Positions 55,987-64,000 of a stretch of 64,000 nt of DNA are shown here, piece by piece. The stretch spans positions 18,817,342 to 18,881,341 of the forward strand of contig OY783195.1 of assembly GCA_963678675.1 (NCBI GenBank), given 5' to 3'. Position 1 is the first letter of the stretch. Each line of letters begins with the position of its first letter. The position numbers and the translations under genes are program-made. The notes under the pieces were generated by a model. That model did no database searches, had not been told where the DNA came from, and saw only the letters and a list, made by a program, of their open reading frames with translations. Source of the DNA: Xiphydria camelus. Its lineage: Eukaryota > Arthropoda > Insecta > Hymenoptera > Xiphydriidae.

Positions 55987-57338
55987 ACATTTGGTTCAAC
56001 CATCACATATTCGAAAACAACTTTTCCATCTTGATCTATCATTTCGGCTAAACGCGATACAGCTTGGGAAAGTTGGTATGATCCAATAAAAAGAGACTTC
56101 AATTCCTTTTCGGTCATTTCTGGAAAGTCAAGGATTTCGTCAGAAGAGAGAGTTTTGAAAAAAACCTTTCGCCGGATCCAACCTTTCGTCTCTGCCTCGA
56201 TAGCTAGATCATTTTCCGTGCCATTCTGACTGTGCATTCTTTCTAAAATTTCATCCGTGTATTCTACATCAGATTGTAGCCTTTTGCCGTACGAGTTATT
56301 AAAAAATGAGGCAATTCTAAAATAAACTCCAACTTTAGGTATCAGTTTGTTGTCGATTTTGTGATCTAGAAGACGGTATTTTTGTTTGAGAATGCCGTGA
56401 ACAGATTCAACCACCCAGCGAATTTCAGTCACAAAACGAGATTGGTTAGATTCTTGAGTCGTTAATTGCTTGCGCTTCCCTTTTAAAGCAGGCATCAATA
56501 CTCCAAAATGTTTATCTTCGAGATATTGTTTTCTATCTCGAAAACCGCGATCGAGTACAAACATATCTTTCTTTCTAGTAATGCACATAAACCATTCTCG
56601 TCTTGAATGATAGATTCTAGAATGTTTGCATCATTTTCATTGGCAGGATAAGGTCCGAGCATATCTACTATGTATCCATTAGTAGTATAAATCGTAAAAG
56701 GCTTGCAAAGAGGAACTTTCTTTTTGGCCAGAGAAAGATTTTCATTGGTATTCATTATTTGTACTTTTTTGGTGTCGTGCATAGGTGCCATCACAAATTA
56801 AAGATAAGGAGTCTGCGTTGAACAACTTTTTAGGGATTTTTGTTGTATGGTTTTTCAAAAGGTCGGCTCTGCTAATACTTTTAATGCTGAAACGAGTTGG
56901 TAAGATATCACTTTCAAATGATGTAACTGCGCTAGCACAGCAATCAGAAATCGTCTGTTCATGTTCTATACCTAATATAGAAGCTAACATCTTGTTGGAA
57001 TTTCCGGTTCGGAGTTTCAAAAAAAATACAATGAGGGCTTGCATTATAGACCGCGACTCCCTATTTCGCATGGAAACCATCATGTCTCTCAGTTCAGTAA
57101 GATTGTCCCAAGATAGTCCTGTAAATACTTGAATTTGCTCTTCTGAAATACTTGAATCACCAAGTTTATCATACAACGTTGAATCACATTTCAAGGAAAA
57201 AGTTTCCATTATCTTTGCTAAGTCTGAGACACTGAACTTAGAAGTATTACAATGCACTTTTAAGTTGTTTAGATCCTCTTCGTAAAGCCGGTTCTTAATC
57301 AGATGAGTTCTACAACATCTATTCCCAACATCTGGCAT
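55987..57338 (-). pseudogene. SWIM-transposase, N-terminal and catalytic parts, copy 2
   Basis: Three minus-strand frames in order. 57338-56742: GNRCCRTHLIKNRL, the HTH block FTGLSWDNLTELRDMMVSM, first catalytic ICDGTY. About 56750-56590: AKKKVPLCKPFTIYTTNGYI and an EDANILES-like stretch in another frame. 56588-55987: MFVLDRGFRD with the second catalytic Asp, ALKGKRKQLTTQESN, WVVESVHG with the Glu, then the helical region up to VEPNV. Two frameshifts (near 56745-56755 and near 56590) and the LINE insertion inactivate it. Unlike copy 1, all three DDE acids are present. Parts missing upstream: the CxxC-containing N-terminus. Confidence 0.8.
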
Positions 57339-57531
57339 AATAAACGATGCATGTGAATGTGCTAATGGCAGAAGAACAGTTGGCTGCTGTTCTCACATTG
57401 CTGCTATTGTGTATTATTTATCAAATGCAAGATACTTATCAAAAATTATTCGACCAGCTGAAATACTGAGTAAAATGTTCATGAAAAATGGAATCGTTCC
57501 ACTAGTAGATGAAAACAGTGACGAGGATTAA
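57331..57531 (+). pseudogene. extra SWIM-exon copy in inverted orientation
   Basis: A 66-codon stretch on the plus strand reads SGIINDACECANGRRTVGCC, SHIAAIVYYLSNARYLSK, then RPAEILSK and VDENSDED with a stop. It is almost identical to 51834-52030 but inverted, and begins within a few bases of the N-terminal part on the other strand (shared CTGGCAT at the junction). It has no start and no upstream gene. Confidence 0.9.
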
Positions 57532-57778
57532 AATTGTTTTTTCATCGAGTATTTTTAACTATATGTAAGTATTTATAAGTGAGAGGCCAGAAGACTTACA
57601 GAAATGAAGCACCCCGTATCGTGAGATACGAGCTCGTTCATAGTAAAGGAAGCATTGAAATAATAATAGATAAATAAATAATAGCATTGAAAAACTGTTC
57701 CAAAAAATTAACAATTATCATGTGCCGAATTATCATATAAAAGTGGAAAAATTCCTTTGTAATGAGTGTACAGTGTAT

Positions 57779-57780
<2 letters not shown>

Positions 57781-57816
<36 letters not shown>
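57781..57816. repeat. (AT)n microsatellite in the right arm
   Basis: An AT-dinucleotide run, longer here than in the left arm (about 51568-51590), so it has changed length since the arms were duplicated. Confidence 0.8.
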
Positions 57817-57817
<1 letters not shown>

Positions 57818-58085
57818 AAGGTAGGTGATGAGCCGTGTACATTTGTTAATATTTTTCCGTGGGGTACACTTCCGATGAAATTGGAAAAATTATATGTTAT
57901 TAAGGACATTCCAAAGAAAAAAATAAGAAAAGAATTGGAGTGGTTCCGATTAATTATAACATAAAAAAAATTGTTTAAAAACTTCATACATTTTTTTTCG
58001 GGCGAATTTTCAAAAAAAAAATTCAAGATATTTTTTTGTTGGAATTGACTCTTCAGGATGAGTAACATATATTTTTTGGTTGATA

Positions 58086-59463
58086 TATACTCAAAATCTG
58101 AAATTGAAACTTTACTTACCATTTTTTCTTAAAAGTACCATTTATAGACAACTGTTTTCAACAAATTAAGACAAAAATGGCTACACAAAATCAACAGAAA
58201 CAGTAGCACATTATAAGGTTACTTGTTCCTAACAGCTGACTTTTACAGACTTGCCACGTCTTTTGTCCCAGTATGAACTAAATACGTCCCACTATAGACC
58301 ACTCTCATCTACATTCAAATCAGAATAAAAACTTACTGGATGCCTAATTATTATTACACAAAAAAAATAATCAGGGCCAATACAATATACAGTTATATTT
58401 ATTATAGTTACAATTTTATTTATTTACAGTTTTATTTATTTTACCTTTTGATGAGAAAAACAGCCGTTCGGTAACACACACTTACTGCACATGTGCACTA
58501 ATCATCTGTGTCGCCAACTGAATCAATGTTGCCACACAGACAAAGAAATTATTTGACTGAACCGTCTCACCCGCTGCGCCATCTCTCCCGACTTTACCCT
58601 ATAGGCTCAGTTTAATAATTTCGTTGTCTGTGTGGACAATAATAATAAGAATTTTGCCAATATTTATCTTGTTAACAAATTGAAAAATTTTACTAAATGA
58701 CAAATTGAGTAGTGATTAATTGGCCCTGAAGTTGGGCTATAATTTATTCCGCCTACCATTGTAATCTTGTTATTTGTCGACGAGATAAATATCGTCAAAA
58801 TGAAGTGTACCTCTTAGGAACCTCTTGAGCGAATTACCTCGTGCATTTCTAATTTTAGCTAATTCCGTACTGCTTTTTAAGAAGTTAGCACACATCGGTA
58901 TATAACTGCATTATATTATACTTACAAATATTACTTGTTCAACAAGACAGCATTTATTGTATTCAAAATGTACGATAATTGATCTAAATATAATATGGGC
59001 GTTTAAGAATAATTCAATTCTTCAGGAATGGGCCCGCCAAGCATAATTTTGAACTTTGGTAGACTGCTACGGGTATAGTCATTTATTATTTCGATCTCAA
59101 TTACTTTTGTTGGGCTCAATTATACCGTGTGATTTGCAGATTGGACAACAGATGTATGAAGGATTAATTAAAATTCTCATTCGCACTTGTGCGCCTCTTA
59201 TATCGCCCACCCTGAAAAACATACTTGGTCTATACCAATGCCCTATGCCCTTGACACTACATTTGGATATCAGTACTTTTTTAAGTGAATTTTTTTTTGG
59301 TGGGGGCGATGGCGAAACACCGTGTGGAATTGATACAGATCTTTTTGCGATACGATTATTATTAGTAGGTTATTTTAAGTATGTACACTTCCCCCCCCCC
59401 CCCCCCCCAATATGCCGTTTCGCAGAACCCGAGATTAGCAAAGGATTGGCGAGGTATTTATGA
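58086..59463 (+). repeat. dispersed repeat R2, copy 2, and unassigned sequence
   Basis: 58636-58745 and 59260-59395 match 37423-37530 and 37590-37740 in the same order and orientation. The intervening ~510 bp is absent from the first copy. 58086-58630 shows nothing recognisable. A C run (59391-59408) follows. The 135-codon frame at 59056 has no known domain. Confidence 0.55.
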
Positions 59464-60900
59464 CTGTGATCAAGAGACACGGCAGTGTCTCGCGGCATGT
59501 TCGTTCAAGTAGTTTCGCACTCAGACACGACAGCGCTGATGTCGCGAGCACCCGTGTCTCTTTACACCACAAATGTCTGCCCCCTGCACCCCTCAATTTT
59601 TACATCGAATTTTCTCAATAAATATACGGTTATAACCAACACTATGCTTAGTTACGCCATATAAATTGACTATTCTCTATTGATAGAGACCAGAATAAAT
59701 GTTATAAGTTACATATTAACAGAGATTTTTCCTTAGCAACGCGAAGCCACGCCCCTTGCGCCTAAAAGTCGAGAATCCGATTTCTCGGGCGATATATATA
59801 TGTCAAAATCTCACAAAAATTCCGCCTACCTTCGGCGATAGTCGGCCATGATCGGAAATATGTACACAGATACGGCCACACGCATACGCCATCAAATGTA
59901 TGTGAGAGTGTGTGAGAGAATATATTCCTTAAATGTTTGGGTATTTTCAAAGTTAATGAAATATTTCCATTCGCGAAACGATTAACCTCGCGTTTATTTC
60001 GATCCTCGGACGCGCTTGTTAATAAACTGTAAAAATTCAGTGTAATCGGAGTTATGAATCTCAATAGTGGTGAATGTGACAGACGCTCCGTATAGTTTAA
60101 TAATCGTTTGTTTTTTTTCGATAATCGAGATAGTGAACGGATGCAGTGCTGTGTTTCTCTGGTTGCCTGTGCATAAAGAGCAGGAAAGGAGACGACAGTA
60201 TCTCAGAAGAATCACCATCAGATAAGTTTAATTGCCATATGACAGCTTTAACCTCACTTTCGATGGAAGGACAATTATCTTTGTGATAATCCTATTTTTT
60301 GTTTCAGCGTCATGCGAGCACGAGACGAATCTATGGCTTTTCTTCTCTGTCACAATCAAAGCCGTGGGAGAAAAATAGGAGATGCAATGGAATTGGATCA
60401 CAACAATCAAGAAATTACTTTATCATTATTTTTTCTCTATCGATATATTTCCTCTTTCGTACTATTACAAGTTCCAATTTACACACTGACCTGTCAAACC
60501 TAAAGTGTACATGTACCTCACTTCTATTTCATCTGTTCTTTGTCTCCGTTGTAACGACAGTCAATGAGAAATCATTGATACCGATTAGGGTTCGAGGGTT
60601 ATTCCTTATGCTTTGTAGCACAGCATCGACATTTTACTGCACCTGCTTTCTTCTGGGACTTCCTAAAATAATTATAAAAACCCCATATGATTGTTATTTA
60701 CAATTTGTTACAGATCGTATGCGAACCCGAGGGGGTTTCTTTCGAACGAAGGGTCATCCACTTGCTGTTCCAAGAACCAGTTGCATTAGTTCATTTGGCG
60801 AGCTGGATCTGCTGTCTCTTGTGCATGGACGTGTGCCACTTTAAATGGATACTTTGTAATTTCCATCGTTACATCAGAGGCGAAGAAGAGATGAAATAGA
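59464..60900 (+). repeat. dispersed repeat R1, copy 2
   Basis: Colinear with 14408-15415 from AAGAGACACGGCAGTGTCTC through ATGCAATGGAATTGGATCAC. It then continues into the palindromic cluster, with the segment TTACAATTTGTTACAG followed by ATCGTATGCGAACCCGAGG (60697-60731), which lacks 43 nt present at 15480-15522. Open frames are conserved among copies but resemble no known protein. Confidence 0.7.
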
Positions 60901-61330
60901 AGTGAGGTACATGTACATTTCACGTTTGATAGGTCGGTATATAAATTGGAACTTCTGATAGTATAATACGAAAGAGGAAATATATCGATAAAGGAAAAAT
61001 AATAATAAAGTAGTTACTACATTATTGTAATCTAATTCCATTGTATCCCTTACTTTTCTGCCACGACTTTGATCGTTGGTAGTGAAGAAAAATCAAATTT
61101 ATTGGTTGATCCATCTACTATCAACAATCAAAGTTGTGGCAGAAAAATAAAGGATACACAATAGAATTGGATTACAATAATGTAGTAACTATTTTATTAT
61201 TATTTTTTCTTTATCGATATATTTCCTCTTTCGTATTATACTATCAGAGAATTTCCAATTTATATACCAACCTATCAAACGTGAAGTGTACATGTACCTC
61301 ACTTCTATTTCATCTCTTCTTCGCCTCTGA
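60860..61330. repeat. palindrome P1 (arms ~220 bp)
   Basis: AGGCGAAGAAGAGATGAAAT, GAGGTACATGTACATTTCAC, ATACGAAAGAGGAAATATAT and GATTGTTGATAGTG-type blocks run into their inverses around a centre near 61095. The same hairpin centre occurs at 16230 and 63110. Confidence 0.8.
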
Positions 61331-61374
61331 TGTAACAATGGAAATTACAAAATATCCATTTAAAGTGGCACACG

Positions 61375-62525
61375 TCCATGCACTCGAGACAGCAGATCCA
61401 GCTCGCCGAATGAACTAATGCAACTGGTTCTTGAAGCAACAAGAGTATGATCCCTTGTTCGAAAGAAATCCCCTCGGGTTCGCATACGATCTGTAACAAA
61501 TTGTAAATAACATAATCATTTGCAGTTTCACTATTTAAAATATACCGAACTTACTCAACGTAGAAATTAAGAAACTATATTAATCTGAGTTAACCAATTC
61601 TAATGACAGAATTATTAAAAATGATATATTTCATCTTTCGTATTATACTATCACACAAGTTCCAATTTATATACCGACCTGCCAAACGTGAAGTGTACAT
61701 GTACCTCACTTCTATTTCATCTCTTCTTCGCCTCTAGTGTAACAATAGAAATTATAAAATATCATAACTTTTTTGTAACATTTCTGCAATATTTTACAAT
61801 ATTCGTGAACACTACCGTATGTGTTAGAAATATATATTTCTCGATAAATTCGCGAATGTTGCAAAACATCATAGAAACGTTTCAGAATCATTACGTCGAA
61901 AGATCTCCTCGATAAGGTACAGCTCGATAAGATTGTACTTGTCAGGGCTGAATTATCTAGGGTTTTTATAATTATTTTAGGAAGTCCCAGAAGAATACAG
62001 GTGCAGCAAAATATCGATGCTGTCCTAGAAAGAATGAGGAATAACCCTCGAACCCTAATCGATATCAGTGATTCCTCATTGACGTTCGTTACACCAGAGT
62101 TGAAGAAGAGATGAAATAGAAGTGAGGTACATGTACACTTCACTTTTAACAGGTCGGTATATAAATTTGTACTTGTGTGATAGTATAACACGAAAGAGGA
62201 AATATATCACTTTTAATAATTCTGTCATTATTATCTATAGAATTAGTTAACTCAGATTAATATAGTTTCTTAATTTCTATGTAGAGTAAGTTGGGTATAT
62301 TTTAAATAGTGAAATACTGAATATAATTGTGTTATTTATAATTTGTTACAGAAATAAACGTACTGCTATTGAATTCCACCCAGAAGGACTCCAAATCATG
62401 TGCGAACCCGAGGGGGTTTCTTTTCAACGAGGGATCGTCCACTTGTTGTTCCAAGAACCAGCTGCATTAGTTTATTCGGTGGGTTAGATCTGCTGCCTCG
62501 AGTGCATGGACGTGCGTTCATCCTT
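61375..62525. repeat. palindrome P2 (arms ~500 bp)
   Basis: Left arm: GCACTCGAGACAGCAGATCC, CCCCTCGGGTTCGCATACGA, AATTAAGAAACTATATTAAT, CTTCTATTTCATCTCTTCTT. The right arm repeats these inverted up to 62519. The centre lies near 61920. Left and right differ by the same 43-nt indel next to GTTACAG that distinguishes other copies. Confidence 0.75.
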
Positions 62526-62900
62526 CAATATCCTCCCTGCCATGATCTGCTGATTCTAACCTCTGTTGCCACAGCCCGAATGCTCGTCGAAGGTTATTCC
62601 TTATTATTTCTAGCACAGCTCTATATTATGCTGCATCTGTATTCTTCTGGGACTTCCTAAAATAATTATAAAAACCCCATATAATTTAGCTCTGACAAGT
62701 ACAATCTTATCGAGGAAATCTTTCAATGTAATGATTCCGAAATGTTTCTATGATATTTTGCAACATTCGCGAATTTATGAAGAAATATATATTTCTAACA
62801 TACGGTAGTATTCACGAATATTGCAAAATATCGCAGGAATGTTACAGAAAAGTTACTTGCAAAAACGTGCTTTGTGGGATGTAAATGATTATACCAAAGG
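61742..62900. repeat. overlapping inverted repeat P3
   Basis: The block at 61790-62040 (CATAGAAACGTTTCAGAATC, GATAAGATTGTACTTGTCAG, TTATAATTATTTTAGGAAGT) recurs inverted at 62640-62830, overlapping palindrome P2. The overlap means that the array arose by more than one inverted duplication. Confidence 0.7.
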
Positions 62901-63335
62901 CGAAGAAGGGATGAAATAAAAGTGAGGTACATGTACATTTCACGCTTGACAGGTCGGTATATAGATTGGAACTTCTGATAGTATAATACGAAAGAGGAAA
63001 CATATCGATAAAGAAAAAATAATAATAAAGTAGTTACTACATTATTGGATTCCAATAACATTGTATCCTTTATTTTTCTGCCGCGGCTTTGATTGTTGAT
63101 AGTGGATGGATCAGCCAATAAATTTAATTTTTATTCACTATCAACAATCAGTCGCGGCAGAAAAATAAGGGATACAATGGAATTGGATTACAGTAATGTA
63201 GTAACTACTTTATTATTATTTTTTCTTTATCGATATATATTTCCTCTTTCGTGTTATACTATCCCAAGTTCGAATTTATATACCGACCTGTCAAACGTGA
63301 AGTGTACATGTACCTCACTTTCATTTCATTAAGTA
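62890..63335. repeat. palindrome P4 (arms ~215 bp)
   Basis: Same arms as P1: AAAAGTGAGGTACATGTACA, GATAGTATAATACGAAAGAG, TTGATTGTTGATAGTGGATG at the left, inverses at the right, centre near 63110. Confidence 0.8.
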
Positions 63336-63504
63336 TTACTGCACAACGAGTACGTTAGAAGATTTTCATGAAGACTCACGATTTTCTCACATGTCATCTC
63401 GTACAGGTGCAACCGAAGAGGATCTAGCTCGTGTCCGGTCCGTAAAAAGATGACTCGATGGACATCGGAGAATGTCCGGCTTGTCACGGAGCGCCTATTA
63501 CCCA

Positions 63505-64000
63505 CGGTGCATTAATTGCAATACGCGCTTCTCCTTTCAACTATTCCAGCGTTAAATAACTTTTACTTCTTTCAAGGTAATAACCTCTTATGAACTGTTC
63601 GTGGTAGGAGGCAGCGATCGATATTAGCGACTCGTTGTAGACAAGTTCATCTATTAAAACTAAAAGGCAATTCGGTGTACCAAACTACTACTGCGATAAT
63701 GTGCCCGAGCTCACGGTCTATTCTGCGATTAACATTAACGTAATCGTGGTTATGCTCGGGTGATGGGTGTTCCAAAAGAGGTAAAGTTGATACTAACCAT
63801 CGGATGCTGTAAGCTGACTTGCTAGTGTATGCTTTGCAACTGGAACATCATCGCAGGAATAATTTGTCTACGATTAGTCACAATCATTGATTGCTGCACC
63901 CTACGATGAACAGTTTGTACAAGGTAAATACTTTGAAAGAAGTGAAAGTTATTTAAAGCAGGAATAATTGAAACGAAAAGCGCATATTGCAATAAATGTA
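63505..64000. repeat. inverted repeat running off the window end
   Basis: TTGCAATACGCGCTTCTCCT, TAAATAACTTTTACTTCTTT and CAGCGATCGATATTAGCGAC (63509-63630) match, inverted, the final ~140 bp of the window. The right end is probably beyond base 64000. No coding content. Confidence 0.7.

Larger units (their letters stand above)
51296..58085 (-). mobile_element. SWIM/DDE_4 transposon, copy 2, giant inverted repeat
   Basis: The arms 51296-52036 and 57331-58085 are inverses over ~740 bp. Each contains non-coding terminal sequence (GTACACGGCTCATCACCTAC; TTTTCCAATTTGATCGGAAG-type blocks) and then the 3' end of the transposase gene including the SWIM finger. The remaining N-terminal and catalytic parts (55987-57338, minus) are joined tail-to-head with the extra copy at about 57331-57338. 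The RTE LINE (52132-55986) splits the gene. The N-terminal CxxC end of the gene is missing. Confidence 0.8.

Noticed and set aside
59762..63332. Many similar 60-180-codon frames sharing SLLFHLFF or GEEEMK
   Set aside because: They are the two strands of the same repeat blocks. Their similarity follows from copy number, and none resembles a known protein.
1..64000. tRNA, rRNA or other structural RNA genes
   Set aside because: No cloverleaf with TTCRA arm or rRNA block was recognised by eye; a tRNAscan/Infernal run would be needed to exclude them.

Overview
The window looks like intergenic or intronic DNA from an insect. It is AT-rich, has no recognisable intact host gene, and carries element types common in insect genomes: PIF/Harbinger, Transib, piggyBac-like TTAA elements, pogo/Tigger, Tc1/mariner-size MITEs, an RTE-clade LINE, a DIRS-like remnant and a GC-rich solo LTR. 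A hymenopteran is plausible, but this is a weak inference from style only. All recognisable coding sequence belongs to transposable elements, and most of it is broken.

Layout. 1-6.9 kb: unrecognised sequence with a microRNA-like hairpin (1565-1644), small inverted-repeat elements, a TTAA-flanked element (5089-6324) and an inverted-repeat element (6546-6925). 6.9-11.9 kb: a ~5 kb DNA transposon with ~600 bp terminal inverted repeats, coding for a DDE_Tnp_4-type transposase with a C-terminal SWIM zinc finger; a foldback element carrying a 30-bp minisatellite sits inside its left arm. 12-29 kb: MITEs, inverted-repeat repeats, a PIF/Harbinger deletion derivative (19689-20381) inside a large inverted pair of tandem arrays, and a DIRS-like remnant (23.7-24.7 kb). 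29.4-31.2 kb: nested TTAA elements. 32.1-35.5 kb: Helitron-like, piggyBac and Tigger pieces and a third, deleted copy of the SWIM-transposase family. 38.0-41.2 kb: an element with a small ORF and repeated subterminal motifs, then a Transib/RAG1-like element with CACAGTG ends and a 5-bp CGGCG duplication. 44.8-45.2 kb: a MITE with TA flanks. 48.5-50.2 kb: a minisatellite, then a solo LTR with five tandem hairpins whose stems covary. 51.3-58.1 kb: a second SWIM-transposase copy, rearranged into a giant inverted repeat and interrupted by a full-length RTE LINE with an intact 1018-residue ORF. 59.5-64 kb: a cluster of overlapping palindromes related to the repeat at 14.4-16.3 kb.

Relations. The three SWIM-transposase copies form one family: one has its main frame open but a substituted catalytic Asp, one keeps the catalytic triad but is frameshifted and interrupted, and one is an internal-deletion remnant. 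The RTE insertion into copy two has a 12-bp target duplication and no visible damage to its ORF, so it is probably one of the younger events. Paralogous repeats within the window give an empty-site/filled-site pair for the MITE at 27580-27736. All family assignments come from reading motifs by eye; no database search was run.
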